Part shown: positions 16,757-25,951 of the stretch, one piece after another
Numbering within the stretch: position 1 is the first letter of the stretch
Layout: every line of letters starts with the position of its first letter
Source: an uncultured Steroidobacter sp.
GTDB taxonomy: Bacteria; Pseudomonadota; Gammaproteobacteria; Steroidobacterales; Steroidobacteraceae
Length of the DNA stretch: 64,000 nt
Reading direction: 5' to 3'
Assembly (NCBI GenBank): GCA_938008435.1
Contig: CALLKK010000021.1
Location: 1 to 64,000, forward strand
Position numbers and translations under genes: made by a program
Notes under the pieces: generated by a model
Seen by the model: only the letters and a program-made list of their open reading frames with translations
Database searches by the model: none
Told to the model about the DNA's origin: nothing

Positions 16757-17752
16757 TTACGCGATACGCACCACGGTGCGGCCAACCACACGCGCATTGA
16801 GATACGCGGCAAATGCATGCGGCAGCTCGGCCAGATCGATGGTGCGCGAAACGATCTTGTGCAAATGACGCGGGCGCAGGTCGGTGGCCAATCGCTCCCA
16901 CACGCGCAAGCGCACCGCATGCGGCACGTGCACCGAATGGATGCCGAGCAAGTTGACGCCGCGCAGAATGAACGGCAGCACGCTGGTATGAAGCTCGGTG
17001 CTCGACGCCATACCGATGCTCGTGACATTGCCGTGAAAGGCGGTCGAGCGGATCAGCCAATCGAGCAGCTGGCCGCCGACAGCGTCGATCGCGCCGCCCC
17101 AACGGCTCGACTCGAGCGGCCGCTCGCCGAGCACGAGCGAGCGCCGATCGAGCACTTCGCTCGCGCCGAGCGCCCGCAAGTAATCCGCGGCTTCCGGCTT
17201 GCCGGTGATCGCCACCGCGCGGAACCCGCGCCCGGCCAGCATATCGATCGCAAGGCTGCCCACGCCGCCCGTGGCACCCGTCACGGCGATTTCGCCCGTC
17301 TCGGGCTTCTGGCCGTTCTCTTCCATGCGATGAATGGCGAGCGCCGCAGTGAATCCTGCCGTGCCGATCGCCATGCACTCGAAGTCGGTCAGCGAGGCGG
17401 GAATCGGCACGGCCCATTCGCTCTTGATGCGCGCGTATTGGGCGTAGCCGCCGTCGTGCGTCTCCGACAGGCCGCAACCGGTGACGAGCACGCGCTCGCC
17501 GGGACGAAAGGCATCCGTGGCGCATTCGACGACCTCGCCGGCGAGATCGATGCCGCCGACGAGCGGAAAGCGGCGCAGGATCTTGCCCTGGCCGGTCGCG
17601 GCCAGCGCGTCCTTGTAGTTGATCGTCGAGTAGCGGACTTTGACGAGCAGATCGCCGTCGGCGAGATCGGCGTGCGAGATCGCTTCGAGGCGCGCCACGA
17701 TGCGCCCCTGCTCCTCATGAATGCGAAAAGCGGTGAAGCGCTCGGGAAGCAC
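16757..17752 (-). CDS. YhdH/AcuI-type medium-chain quinone oxidoreductase (acrylyl-CoA reductase-like)
   Basis: Zinc-free medium-chain dehydrogenase/reductase. The closest family (YhdH/AcuI) reduces acrylyl-CoA with NADPH and protects against acrylate-type electrophiles. The product has a GroES-like N-domain (YSTINYKDALAATGQG, GGIDLAGEVV) and a Rossmann domain with the nucleotide motif TGATGGVGSLAIDML. The GTG at 17752 (VLPERFTAFRI) gives 331 aa, near the family's 324; the open frame runs further upstream but that part has no family resemblance. It is tightly linked to rsmG (3-bp gap). Substrate is inferred from the family only. Confidence 0.88.
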   Translation of the reverse strand: MLPERFTAFRIHEEQGRIVARLEAISHADLADGDLLVKVRYSTINYKDALAATGQGKILRRFPLVGGIDLAGEVVECATDAFRPGERVLVTGCGLSETHDGGYAQYARIKSEWAVPIPASLTDFECMAIGTAGFTAALAIHRMEENGQKPETGEIAVTGATGGVGSLAIDMLAGRGFRAVAITGKPEAADYLRALGASEVLDRRSLVLGERPLESSRWGGAIDAVGGQLLDWLIRSTAFHGNVTSIGMASSTELHTSVLPFILRGVNLLGIHSVHVPHAVRLRVWERLATDLRPRHLHKIVSRTIDLAELPHAFAAYLNARVVGRTVVRIA

Positions 17753-17846
17753 GGTCGGCGATCGGCCCTCGTGGATGCGGTGCGGCGCTGATTCGAGCTC
17801 GCTCGAGTCGAACGCTTGAGTCCTTGCTGAAGAGCCGGATCGTGCG

Positions 17847-17874
17847 GACCGTCGCCGCAAAAGCGGCGACGGTC
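17847..17874 (-). terminator. Terminator hairpin after cytochrome c4
   Basis: GACCGTCGCCGC and GCGGCGACGGTC make a perfect 12-bp stem with an AAAA/TTTT loop, 9 bp past the cytochrome c4 stop. No T-run follows, so it is either a strong GC terminator or an mRNA-end stabiliser. Confidence 0.6.
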
Positions 17875-17883
17875 ACCCGGCCG

Positions 17884-18510
17884 TTACGGGCACTTGCCCG
17901 CGTCGCGAATGTCTTTCGCGCTGCAGATGCCCTTCTGCTTGGAGAAGAAATCGGCGAGCGCTTGGAAGTCCTTCTCGTCCACGGCGCTGACGATACCGGC
18001 CATCACCGGGTTCTTGCGCCGGCCGCTCTTGTAGTCCTTGAGCGCCTGCACGATGTAATCGGCGTACTGACCGGCGAGGATCGGGTACTCGTCCATCACG
18101 GTCTTGGCGCCGTCGGGGCCGTGGCAAGCCACGCAGGTCTGCGTCGCCGGCGGCGGCGTGCCGACCACCTGATTGCTGGTCTGAATGCCCTGAGCGTGGA
18201 AGTACGCGGCGATGTCGGCGCGGTCCTGATCGGACAGCGTCGCGGCCTGCGCGTGCATCGTCTGATGCGGACGTTCGCCGTTGGCGTAGGCGTTGAGCGC
18301 GCTGATGAGGTACTTCTCGTTCTGGCCGCCCAGCTTCGGTACGCTGTAGTTCGGATAGGCGTTCTTGTACTTGGGAACGCTGTGGCACCCGTGGCAAGTG
18401 TAGGCGAGCACTTCGCCGCGCTTCGGATCGCCGTCCGCATGGGCGGAAAGTGTCGCGCAGGCAGCCATCAGGCCGATGCCGAGCGCGGCCAAGGTCGGTC
18501 GAAACTTCAT
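17884..18510 (-). CDS. Diheme cytochrome c4
   Basis: Periplasmic electron carrier, commonly a donor to terminal oxidases such as the cox enzyme encoded at 28-36 kb. The 208-aa preprotein has a Sec signal peptide (MKFRPTLAALGIGLMAACATLSAHA) and two CxxCH heme sites, at 39-43 and 126-130, one in each half. The two halves are repeats of a mono-heme class I domain. The start is fixed by GGAGACGG just before ATG 18510; an upstream in-frame start would bury the signal peptide. It is divergent from rpoZ. Confidence 0.93.
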   Translation of the reverse strand: MKFRPTLAALGIGLMAACATLSAHADGDPKRGEVLAYTCHGCHSVPKYKNAYPNYSVPKLGGQNEKYLISALNAYANGERPHQTMHAQAATLSDQDRADIAAYFHAQGIQTSNQVVGTPPPATQTCVACHGPDGAKTVMDEYPILAGQYADYIVQALKDYKSGRRKNPVMAGIVSAVDEKDFQALADFFSKQKGICSAKDIRDAGKCP

Positions 18511-18723
18511 TCCCGTCTCCACTTCTAATTCAAGCCGGCGCGCGGTGTCTTGGAATGCGCCGCGGCGGGCGCGCAATGGTAACGGAGCCTTGCGCTGTGC
18601 GCGAGCGGCCCGCATAGGAGCCGCGCCCCGCCCGATCCCCGGCTGCGGGGTTTCGACCAATGCCAGGGCGCCCGGAGCCGGTCCCCCGCCGATGGCGTCT
18701 CATCCGAATGGCGGGAAGCACGT

Positions 18724-18729
18724 TATACT
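18724..18729 (+). promoter_or_regulatory. Possible -10 box of rpoZ-spoT
   Basis: TATACT lies 43 bp before the rpoZ start, but no convincing -35 box stands 16-18 bp upstream. The position fits a promoter of the rpoZ-spoT-ridA-recG group. Confidence 0.35.
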
Positions 18730-18771
18730 GATCCATCACCTGAACGAATTTGGCGCTTTTTCGAGGTTTTC

Positions 18772-19062
18772 ATGGCTCGCATCACTGTCGAAGACTGTTT
18801 GCAGAACGTCCCGAACCTGTTCCAGCTGGTGCTGGTGGCGGCCAAACGGGCCCGCAAGCTCGCGAACGGTGCCGAGCCGACCGTCGAGTGGGAAAACGAC
18901 AAGCCGACGGTTGTCGCGCTGCGCGAGATCGCGGCCGGCCACATCGGCCCGGAAATCCTGGAGGAGAGCGAGCGGCCTGCCGCACCCGAGCCGCTGCCGG
19001 AAGTGGAGATGCCGGCCATGTCCGGTGAAATCCGCGCCCCGCATCTTGGGCTTGGAGATTGA
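18772..19062 (+). CDS. rpoZ: DNA-directed RNA polymerase subunit omega
   Basis: Small RNAP subunit that binds beta-prime and, in proteobacteria, forms part of a ppGpp site. The 96-aa product starts MARITVEDCLQNVPNLFQLVL, the family's most conserved segment, then AAKRARKL and the KPTVVALREIAAG helix. The C-terminal third is acidic and Pro-rich, as usual. GAGG stands six bases before ATG. It is followed after 34 bp by spoT, coupling the ppGpp effector to its target. Confidence 0.97.
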   Translation: MARITVEDCLQNVPNLFQLVLVAAKRARKLANGAEPTVEWENDKPTVVALREIAAGHIGPEILEESERPAAPEPLPEVEMPAMSGEIRAPHLGLGD

Positions 19063-19096
19063 AGCGCCCTCAATCGCCCTCAAGTCATGATCCGCT

Positions 19097-21256
19097 ATGG
19101 ACTACGCGTCTTCCATTCTGGGCTTCCTTCCCACTGGAAGACGGTCCATAGGGGTCAATCAGCTCCTCAATAAGCTCGAAACCTACCTGCCGCCCGCACA
19201 GGTCGACCGTGTGCGGGACGCATACGAGTTCGGCGCACAAGCCCACGAAGGCCAGAAGCGCCTGAGCGGCGAGCCGTACATCGCCCATCCGGTCGCCGTT
19301 GCGCAGATCCTCGCGGATCTGCATCTCGACGCGCCGACCATCGTGGCGGCCATCCTCCACGACGTCATCGAGGACACGCCCACCGCCAAGGACGAGATCG
19401 CCGAGCGTTTCGGCGCCGACGTGGCCGAGCTCGTCGACGGCGTCTCCAAGCTCGACCACCTGCAGTTCCGCAGCCGCGCCGAAGCACAGGCGGAAAGCTT
19501 CCGCAAGATGCTGCTCGCCATGGTGCGCGACATCCGCGTCATCATGGTCAAGCTCGCCGACCGCACGCACAACATGCGCACGCTCGGCGCGGTGCCGCCC
19601 GCCAAGCGGCGCACGATCGCGCGCGAGACGCTGGAAATCTACGCGCCGATCGCCAACCGCCTCGGCATTCATTCGATCAAGACCGAGCTCGAAGACCTGG
19701 GCTTCAAGGCGCTCTACCCGGGGCGCTACAAGATCATCGAAAAAGCGCTCAAGAAGGCGCGCGGCAACCAGAAGCAGTTCGTCGGCAAGATCGCGCAGAA
19801 CTTGCGCCAGGCGCTCGAGAAGGCAGGCGTGCAAGGGCGCGTCGAAGGACGCGAGAAGCACCTCTACAGCATCTATCAGAAGATGCGCCGCAAACGCGTG
19901 CCGCTGTCCTCGATCGTCGATGTGTTCGGCTTTCGCATCATCGTCGATACGGTCGATACGTGTTACCGCGTCCTCGGCATCGTGCATGGCCTGTATCGGC
20001 CCATGCCCGGACGCTTCAAGGACTACATCGCCATCCCGCGCATCAACGGTTATCAATCGCTCCACACGACGCTTTTCGGCCCGAACGGCATGCCGATCGA
20101 AGTGCAGATCCGCACCGAGGAAATGCATCGCGTGGCCGAATCGGGCATTGCCGCGCACTGGCAATACAAGACGGGCGACGAACAGGGCCGCGCGTACCGC
20201 GATCGCGCGAGCGAGTGGCTGCAGCAGCTCATGGAGATGCCGCATAGCGGCAGCTCCGAAGAATTCCTGGAGAACGTCAAGCTCGACCTGTTCCCGGACA
20301 AGGTCTACGTGTTCACGCCGCGCGGCGAGATTCGACGCTTGCCGCGCAACGCGACGGCCGTCGACTTCGCCTATTCCGTGCACACGGACATCGGCAATCA
20401 TTGCGTGGCGGCGAAAGTCGACCGCCGGCTCGTGCCGCTGCGCACGCCGCTGCGCAACGGTCAGACCGTCGAGATCATCACCGCGAAAGGTGCGACGCCG
20501 AATCCGGCGTGGGTCAACTTCGTGGTCACGGCGAAGGCGCGCACGGCGATTCGCCATTACTTGAAGAGCCTGAAGCACTCCGAGGCCGTCGAGCTCGGCA
20601 AGCGCCTGCTCAATCAAGCGCTCGCCGATCTATCGCTCAGCCTGAAGAAGATTCCGGAAGAACGCCTGCAGGCGGCGGCTGCGGAGATCAATCTCAAGAC
20701 GCCCGAGGAGCTGTTCGAGAAGATCGGCTTGGGCGAACGGCTCGCGCCGCTCGTTGCGCGTCGCCTGCTGCCGCCCGATGAATCGACGCCGGCCGAAGAG
20801 GTCGCCAAGCCGGGTGCGCTCGCCATTGCCGGTACCGAAGGCATGGTGGTGACCTACGCGCGCTGCTGCTTCCCGATTCCGAACGATCCGATCATGGGCT
20901 ACCTCTCGAGCGGACGCGGCGTCGTCATCCATCGCGAGGCGTGCGGCAACCTGCGCAATTACCGCAAGCAGCCCGACAAGTGGATCTCGGTCACCTGGCA
21001 GCCGAATGTCGATCGCTTGTTCAACGTCGAAATTCGCATCGACGTCACCAACCGCATGGGCGTGCTCGCCGCGATCGCCTCGAATATCGCGAGCACCGAG
21101 ACGAATATCGACCACGTGGCGGTAGACGATCGCGACGGCGACTCCTCGACGCTGATCTTCGATCTGCAGGTGCGCGACCGCAAGCACCTGGCGCACGTCA
21201 TCAAGAACTTACGCCGCATGCCCGAAGTGCTGCGCGTGACGCGCGTCCTCGCGTAA
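19097..21256 (+). CDS. spoT: Bifunctional (p)ppGpp synthetase/hydrolase SpoT
   Basis: Makes and degrades (p)ppGpp. The 719-aa protein has the complete long-RSH layout. The HD hydrolase domain carries H88-D89 and the following EDT motif. The synthetase domain has RFKDYIAIPR, NGYQSLHT and EVQIRT. TGS domain, zinc-finger region (CCFPIPNDPIMGY) and C-terminal ACT domain follow. Both catalytic centres look intact, so it should be bifunctional, not a RelA-like one-way enzyme. The rpoZ-spoT-ridA-recG order is conserved in gammaproteobacteria. Confidence 0.97.
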   Translation: MDYASSILGFLPTGRRSIGVNQLLNKLETYLPPAQVDRVRDAYEFGAQAHEGQKRLSGEPYIAHPVAVAQILADLHLDAPTIVAAILHDVIEDTPTAKDEIAERFGADVAELVDGVSKLDHLQFRSRAEAQAESFRKMLLAMVRDIRVIMVKLADRTHNMRTLGAVPPAKRRTIARETLEIYAPIANRLGIHSIKTELEDLGFKALYPGRYKIIEKALKKARGNQKQFVGKIAQNLRQALEKAGVQGRVEGREKHLYSIYQKMRRKRVPLSSIVDVFGFRIIVDTVDTCYRVLGIVHGLYRPMPGRFKDYIAIPRINGYQSLHTTLFGPNGMPIEVQIRTEEMHRVAESGIAAHWQYKTGDEQGRAYRDRASEWLQQLMEMPHSGSSEEFLENVKLDLFPDKVYVFTPRGEIRRLPRNATAVDFAYSVHTDIGNHCVAAKVDRRLVPLRTPLRNGQTVEIITAKGATPNPAWVNFVVTAKARTAIRHYLKSLKHSEAVELGKRLLNQALADLSLSLKKIPEERLQAAAAEINLKTPEELFEKIGLGERLAPLVARRLLPPDESTPAEEVAKPGALAIAGTEGMVVTYARCCFPIPNDPIMGYLSSGRGVVIHREACGNLRNYRKQPDKWISVTWQPNVDRLFNVEIRIDVTNRMGVLAAIASNIASTETNIDHVAVDDRDGDSSTLIFDLQVRDRKHLAHVIKNLRRMPEVLRVTRVLA

Positions 21257-21357
21257 GCGCAGCGGCGTGCTCGTGCGAGCGCTCAGCCCGCGCGGACACG
21301 GTATGCTCTCGATCCGAACGAGCTAATTGCTCTCAATCAAACACGAGTCACTCACTC

Positions 21358-21741
21358 ATGTCGCGACAGATCATCTCTACTCCCGATGCGCCGAAGGCGA
21401 TCGGCGCGTATTCGCAAGCCGTCAAGTGCGGTAACACGGTGTATGTCTCCGGTCAGATTCCGCTCGACCCGGCTACCGGCGAGCTCGTACAAGGCTCGAT
21501 GGAGGCGCAAATCCGACGTGTCTTCGAGAACCTGCAGGCGATCGTCAGAGCCGCGGGGGGCGAGCTGTCCGATGTGGTCAAGCTCAACGTGTTCCTGACC
21601 GATCTGGCGCACTTCGCGCTGCTCAACCAGATCATGGCCGAGTACTTCAAGGAGCCGTATCCGGCGCGCGCCGCCATCCAAGTCGCGGCGTTGCCGAAAG
21701 GCGCGAGCGTCGAGATGGATTGCATCGTGGAGCTCGGCTGA
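21358..21741 (+). CDS. ridA: 2-iminobutanoate/2-iminopropanoate deaminase
   Basis: RidA hydrolyses reactive enamine/imine products of PLP enzymes. The 127-aa product (MSRQIISTPDAPKAIGAYSQ...) has the family's VSGQIPLDPATGEL and the C-terminal signature AAIQVAALPKGASVEMDCIVEL, including the substrate-binding Arg and Glu positions. The ATG at 21358 is the conserved start; the open frame upstream is read-through of non-coding sequence. It lies between spoT and recG. Confidence 0.97.
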   Translation: MSRQIISTPDAPKAIGAYSQAVKCGNTVYVSGQIPLDPATGELVQGSMEAQIRRVFENLQAIVRAAGGELSDVVKLNVFLTDLAHFALLNQIMAEYFKEPYPARAAIQVAALPKGASVEMDCIVELG

Positions 21742-21849
21742 GCGCTCGGCGCCGCAGCGGATCCGCGCGTGCCGTTGCAACTTGCAGCGATGGTTCGCCG
21801 ATCCGTGCCGGCGCGGCCAAGATCTCGCTAAGCTGCCAAGGACGGCAAC

Positions 21850-23997
21850 ATGACCTCTCCCTCCAGCAGGACAGCGCATCGCACGACCGTGGTCCGAGCC
21901 GACGCTTCCCGTTCGAGTTTCGGTGCCGAGCTGCGCCCGGTGACGAGCCTGCGCGGCGTGGGCGAAGCGCTCGCCGAGCGGCTCGAGCGGCTCGGCGTCA
22001 CGACCATTCAGGATCTGCTCTTTCTCCTGCCGCTGCGCTACGAGGATCGGACGCAGATCGTGCCGATCGGCGCGCTGCGCGGCGGCGAACGCGCGGTGAT
22101 CGAAGGCGAGGTGCTGCTCGCGGAGGTCGCCTTCCGCGGGCGCCGTCAGCTGCTCGTGCGCATCGGCGACGGCACCGGTTCGCTCACGCTGCGCTTCTTT
22201 CATTTCTCGAGCGCGCAGCAGCAGGCATTCGCGCGCGGCACACGTCTGCGCTGCTACGGCGAAGTGCGCCGCGGCCCCACGGGCTGGGAAATCATTCATC
22301 CCGAATACCGACGCATCGCGGCGGACACTGCGGGCGCGACCGAATCGACGCTGACGCCCGTCTATCCGCTCACTGAAGGCGTCCAGCAAGGACGCTTGCG
22401 GCAACTGACGGCGCAGGCGTTGCGTCATCTCGCCGCGCACAACGTGACCGATTGGATTCCCGCTGCATTGCTCGAAGCGCTGTCGCTGCCGACGCTGCGC
22501 GAAGCGCTCGAATACGTGCATCGTCCGCCGCCCGATGCTGACGTAAGCTTGCTTGCGAGCGGACGTCATCCCGCGCAGCGACGGCTCGCGTTCGAAGAGC
22601 TGCTCGCGCATCACCTGAGCCTGCGATTGCTGCGCGAAGAAATCCAAGCCGATCCTGGTTGGCCGTTCGGGCCGGATCGCGACGGGCTCGTCGAGCGCTT
22701 TCTCGCCTCGCTACCGTTTCGCCCGACGGGCGCACAGCTGCGCGCGTGGCGCGACATCGAAGCCGATCTGTGCAAACCGAGCCCCATGCTGCGGCTCGTG
22801 CAAGGCGATGTCGGCAGCGGCAAGACGCTGGTGGCGGCGATGGCCGCCGTGCGCGCGGTGGCCGCAGGCTTTCAAGTGGCGCTCATGGCGCCGACCGAGC
22901 TGCTTGCCGAACAGCACGCCCGCAACTTCGCGCGCTGGCTGGCCGACTTCGACATTCCGATCGTGTTCTTGTCGGGCAAGCGCACCGGCGCCGCGCGCGC
23001 GCAGGCGCTCGCAGCGCTCGCCTCTGGCGAAGCGCGCATTGCGATCGGCACGCACGCGCTCTTTCAGGAAGGCGTGCGCTTTCATCGCTTGGGGCTCGTG
23101 ATCATCGACGAACAGCATCGCTTCGGCGTGCATCAACGCCTCATGCTGCGCGAGAAGGGTCTTGCCGACGGCCGCTTCCCGCATCAACTCATCATGACCG
23201 CCACGCCGATCCCGCGCACCCTGGCGATGACGGCGTATGCCGATCTCGATGTGTCGATCATCGACGAGCTGCCGCCCGGGCGCACGCCGGTGAAAACGGT
23301 TGCGCTGCCCGAGACGCGTCGCGACGAAGTCGTCGTGCGCATTCGCGATGCGTGCCGGCAGCGGCGCCAAGCGTATTGGGTGTGCCCGCTGATCGAAGAA
23401 TCGGATCAGCTAAATGCGCAAGCTGCCGAAGACACTGCCGCGGCGCTCGCCGAAGCGCTCAAGGAGCTCAAAGTGGGGCTCGTACACGGGCGCATGAAGC
23501 CGCGCGAGAAAGAATCGGTGATGACGCGCTTCAAGGAAGGCGAGATCGACGTGCTCGTCGCGACCACAGTGATCGAAGTCGGCGTCGATGTGCCGAACGC
23601 GAGCGTGATGGTCATCGAGAATGCCGAACGCATGGGTCTTGCGCAGCTGCACCAGCTACGCGGCCGCGTCGGACGCGGCAGTGCGGAGAGCACCTGCGTG
23701 CTGCTCTATCGACCGCCGCTTACGAAAGTTGCGCGCGAACGCCTCGCGGTCATGCGCGCCACCAACGACGGATTCGAGATCTCACGGCGCGATTTGGAGC
23801 TACGCGGCCCGGGCGAGCTGCTCGGCACCAAGCAAACGGGCTTGATGCAGATGCGCGTGGCCGACTTGATGCGCGATGCCGATCTGCTGCCGCACGTGCA
23901 GAAGGCTGCCGAGATCATGCTGCACGAGCACCCGCAGTGCATCCCGCCATTGCTGCGACGTTGGATCGGTCAGGGCGAGCGCTTCGGAAAGGTGTGA
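21850..23997 (+). CDS. recG: ATP-dependent DNA helicase RecG
   Basis: Branch-migrating helicase for stalled forks and Holliday junctions. The 715-aa protein has the N-terminal wedge (OB-fold) region and an SF2 motor. Walker A GDVGSGKT is at 319-326 and DEQHRFGVHQR begins at 420. MTATPIPRTLAM and the GRVGRG motif VI follow, then the TRG/C-terminal part. The start has AAGGA nine bases upstream. Length is close to E. coli RecG (693). It is followed by a heptad repeat and a 10-bp inverted repeat. Confidence 0.97.
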   Translation: MTSPSSRTAHRTTVVRADASRSSFGAELRPVTSLRGVGEALAERLERLGVTTIQDLLFLLPLRYEDRTQIVPIGALRGGERAVIEGEVLLAEVAFRGRRQLLVRIGDGTGSLTLRFFHFSSAQQQAFARGTRLRCYGEVRRGPTGWEIIHPEYRRIAADTAGATESTLTPVYPLTEGVQQGRLRQLTAQALRHLAAHNVTDWIPAALLEALSLPTLREALEYVHRPPPDADVSLLASGRHPAQRRLAFEELLAHHLSLRLLREEIQADPGWPFGPDRDGLVERFLASLPFRPTGAQLRAWRDIEADLCKPSPMLRLVQGDVGSGKTLVAAMAAVRAVAAGFQVALMAPTELLAEQHARNFARWLADFDIPIVFLSGKRTGAARAQALAALASGEARIAIGTHALFQEGVRFHRLGLVIIDEQHRFGVHQRLMLREKGLADGRFPHQLIMTATPIPRTLAMTAYADLDVSIIDELPPGRTPVKTVALPETRRDEVVVRIRDACRQRRQAYWVCPLIEESDQLNAQAAEDTAAALAEALKELKVGLVHGRMKPREKESVMTRFKEGEIDVLVATTVIEVGVDVPNASVMVIENAERMGLAQLHQLRGRVGRGSAESTCVLLYRPPLTKVARERLAVMRATNDGFEISRRDLELRGPGELLGTKQTGLMQMRVADLMRDADLLPHVQKAAEIMLHEHPQCIPPLLRRWIGQGERFGKV

Positions 23998-24003
23998 ATG
24001 AGG

Positions 24004-24031
24004 GGTTGTAGGCTGTACGCTGTAGACTGTA
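24004..24031. repeat. Heptameric repeat locus 8 (3' of recG)
   Basis: GGTTGTA, GGCTGTA, CGCTGTA, GACTGTA with exact 7-bp spacing, beginning 7 bp after the recG stop. The units are almost the same as those of locus 5, 9 kb away. Confidence 0.8.
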
Positions 24032-24048
24032 GGGAAGAACGAAAGACA

Positions 24049-24097
24049 TGATCGAGACGGTTGCGCGAACCGGTTACGAATCAGATGGTCTCGATCA
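24049..24097. other. Stem-loop in recG-ubiA gap
   Basis: TGATCGAGAC (24049-24058) and GTCTCGATCA (24088-24097) are a perfect 10-bp inverted repeat around 29 bases, which contain a smaller GGTT-GCGCG-AACC hairpin. There is no T-run. Could be a 3'-end structure of recG mRNA or a leader structure of ubiA. Confidence 0.45.
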
Positions 24098-24133
24098 CGC
24101 ACTAACGGCTAGATCGCCTGTACACGCTTTTCG

Positions 24134-25081
24134 ATGAACGCCCAGGCAACACTTCGCACCCGACTGCGCTGGCTCGGCCATCGGATCTCGTCGACGCCGC
24201 TTTTCACCGAGACGCTGCCGCGCATCGGCGCCAAGACGCGCGCCTACGTACAGCTCACGCGCCTCAACAAACCGATCGGTATCTGGCTGCTGCTCTGGCC
24301 TGTGATGTGGGCGTTGTGGCTGGCCTCGAACGGTCACCCGGATCAGCGCGTCTTCGTGATCTTCGTGCTCGGCGTCGTGCTCACGCGTTCGGCGGGCTGC
24401 GCCATCAACGATTTCGCCGATCGCAATTTCGACGGCCACGTCAAACGCACGCGCGATCGGCCGCTCGTCACCGGCCAGCTCGAACCCATCGAAGCCGTTG
24501 GGCTGTGCATTGCGCTCGGCCTCATCGCGCTCGGTCTCGTGCTCATGCTGAATCCCATCACGCAGCTGTTGGCACTCGTGGGCGCATTCCTCACGATGAC
24601 CTATCCGTTCTTCAAGCGCTTCTTTCCGATTCCGCAGTTCTATCTCGGTATCGCCTTTACCTGGTCGGTGCCGATGGCCTTCGCGGCGCAAACGGGCGAG
24701 GTGCCGCGCATCGCATGGCTGCTGTTCATCGCCGGGCTGCTCTGGACGATGGTCTACGACACGATGTACGCGATGGTCGACCGCGAGGACGATCGCAAGC
24801 TCGGCATTCGCTCGAGCGCGCTGCTGTTCGGCGACGCCGATCGCTTCATCATCGGGGTCATGCAGCTCATGTCGCTCTTTACGCTGTGGCTCGTCGGCCG
24901 CGATCTCGAGCTCGGCACGTGGTATCGCATCGGCCTCGCCGCCGCGGCCATCTTCGCGTTCTACGAGCAGCTCCTGATCCGCGACCGTATCCCCGAGAAG
25001 TGCTTTCGTGCTTTCCTCAACAACAATTACTTCGGCATGGCGATCTTCATTGGCATCGCGCTGGAGTATTTGTGGCGATGA
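24134..25081 (+). CDS. ubiA: 4-hydroxybenzoate octaprenyltransferase
   Basis: Integral membrane prenyltransferase of ubiquinone synthesis. The 315-aa protein has about eight membrane helices and both Asp-rich motifs: NDFADRNFDGHVKRTRDRPL near residue 96, and DTMYAMVDREDDRKLG near 212. Chorismate lyase (ubiC), often adjacent, is not here. It ends 36 bp before the convergent comF-like gene. The ubiquinone it supplies feeds the respiratory chain that delivers electrons towards the cox oxidase. Confidence 0.96.
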   Translation: MNAQATLRTRLRWLGHRISSTPLFTETLPRIGAKTRAYVQLTRLNKPIGIWLLLWPVMWALWLASNGHPDQRVFVIFVLGVVLTRSAGCAINDFADRNFDGHVKRTRDRPLVTGQLEPIEAVGLCIALGLIALGLVLMLNPITQLLALVGAFLTMTYPFFKRFFPIPQFYLGIAFTWSVPMAFAAQTGEVPRIAWLLFIAGLLWTMVYDTMYAMVDREDDRKLGIRSSALLFGDADRFIIGVMQLMSLFTLWLVGRDLELGTWYRIGLAAAAIFAFYEQLLIRDRIPEKCFRAFLNNNYFGMAIFIGIALEYLWR

Positions 25082-25099
25082 GGCTGAACCGGCCCCCGG

Positions 25100-25127
25100 C
25101 CTCCTACCTCCAGCCTCCTATCTTCCT
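25100..25127. repeat. Heptameric repeat locus 9 (ubiA-comF junction)
   Basis: CCTCCTA, CCTCCAG, CCTCCTA, TCTTCCT with exact 7-bp spacing. The repeat overlaps the last codons of the comF-like gene. Confidence 0.7.
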
Positions 25128-25828
25128 GCCCGCGCGATCGCCCACACTTCGATCGTCGTGGCACCGGCGCGTCGTAACAGTCGAGCGAGCTCGTTGACCG
25201 TGCTGCCCGTGGTCACCACGTCGTCGAAGATCGCCACGTGCGCTGCGGGTAACGGTTGCGCCAGGCGAAAGGCGCCGCGGACATTGCGGCGGCGTTGACG
25301 GCGCGGCAGTCCTGCTTGCTCGTCGGTCTCGCGCCACCGTTCGACGAGGTCGGCGCGCAGCGGAATCTTGCAGCGTCGTGCGCTGTAGCGAGCGAGCTCG
25401 AACGCTTGATTGAATCCGCGGCGGCGATACCGGCGTGCGCCGAGCGGCACGGGAATGATGACCTCGGGCAATGTGTCGCCAGCACGTGCACGGTGCTCCG
25501 CGAACAGCTCGCCGAGCACACGCGCGATGGTGAGGTCGCCGCCGTACTTGAGCCGCTGAATCATTCGATCGAGCGGGTAGCCGTAGCGAAACGGCACGAA
25601 GCTCGTAGCGATCGTCGACGGTTTGCTCAAGCACCGACCGCACACACCCGCGCCGGCGCGATCGCGCAGGAGCGGTTGGGCGCACACACGACAGCAGAAG
25701 GCGTTGATACGCAGATCCCGCTCGCAGGCCGCGCATAGATCGCGCCCGGCCGAGCCAGGACCGCGGCACAGCACGCAGCAGGCGGGCCACAACACGGCGG
25801 CGAGGCGCCCGCGCAGCTTGTCGACCAT
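25118..25828 (-). CDS. ComF family phosphoribosyltransferase-like protein
   Basis: Member of the ComF/GntX family, linked to DNA uptake or use of DNA as nutrient; the biochemical activity is uncertain. The 236-aa product has an N-terminal Cys-rich zinc-binding part (CC at 17-18, C21, C32, C35, CC at 45-46, C49, C63, C66). A type I phosphoribosyltransferase domain follows, with the PRPP loop FDDVVTTGSTV (201-211) and the RRGFNQAFELA segment. ATG 25828 is chosen because the Cys-rich domain starts there; the very long frame upstream is antisense to bioB. It is divergent from bioB, with which biotin genes often sit in proteobacteria. Confidence 0.9.
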   Translation of the reverse strand: MVDKLRGRLAAVLWPACCVLCRGPGSAGRDLCAACERDLRINAFCCRVCAQPLLRDRAGAGVCGRCLSKPSTIATSFVPFRYGYPLDRMIQRLKYGGDLTIARVLGELFAEHRARAGDTLPEVIIPVPLGARRYRRRGFNQAFELARYSARRCKIPLRADLVERWRETDEQAGLPRRQRRRNVRGAFRLAQPLPAAHVAIFDDVVTTGSTVNELARLLRRAGATTIEVWAIARAGR

Positions 25829-25843
25829 TTCCGACGCGTCTGG

Positions 25844-25872
25844 TTGACAGCGGAAAAGCACCTGCGAATACT
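25844..25872 (+). promoter_or_regulatory. Sigma70 promoter of bioB
   Basis: Consensus TTGACA (25844-25849) and AATACT (25867-25872) are separated by 17 bp. The start point would be near 25879, giving a 70-nt leader to bioB. No BirA- or BioR-type operator was recognised by eye. Confidence 0.7.
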
Positions 25873-25951
25873 CCCTGCAGACCCTCCTGCCGCGATCATG
25901 CTTGCCCGGCGCTGAATCGGATCCGGCAATTTTCTGGAGCTCGCGGACCAA

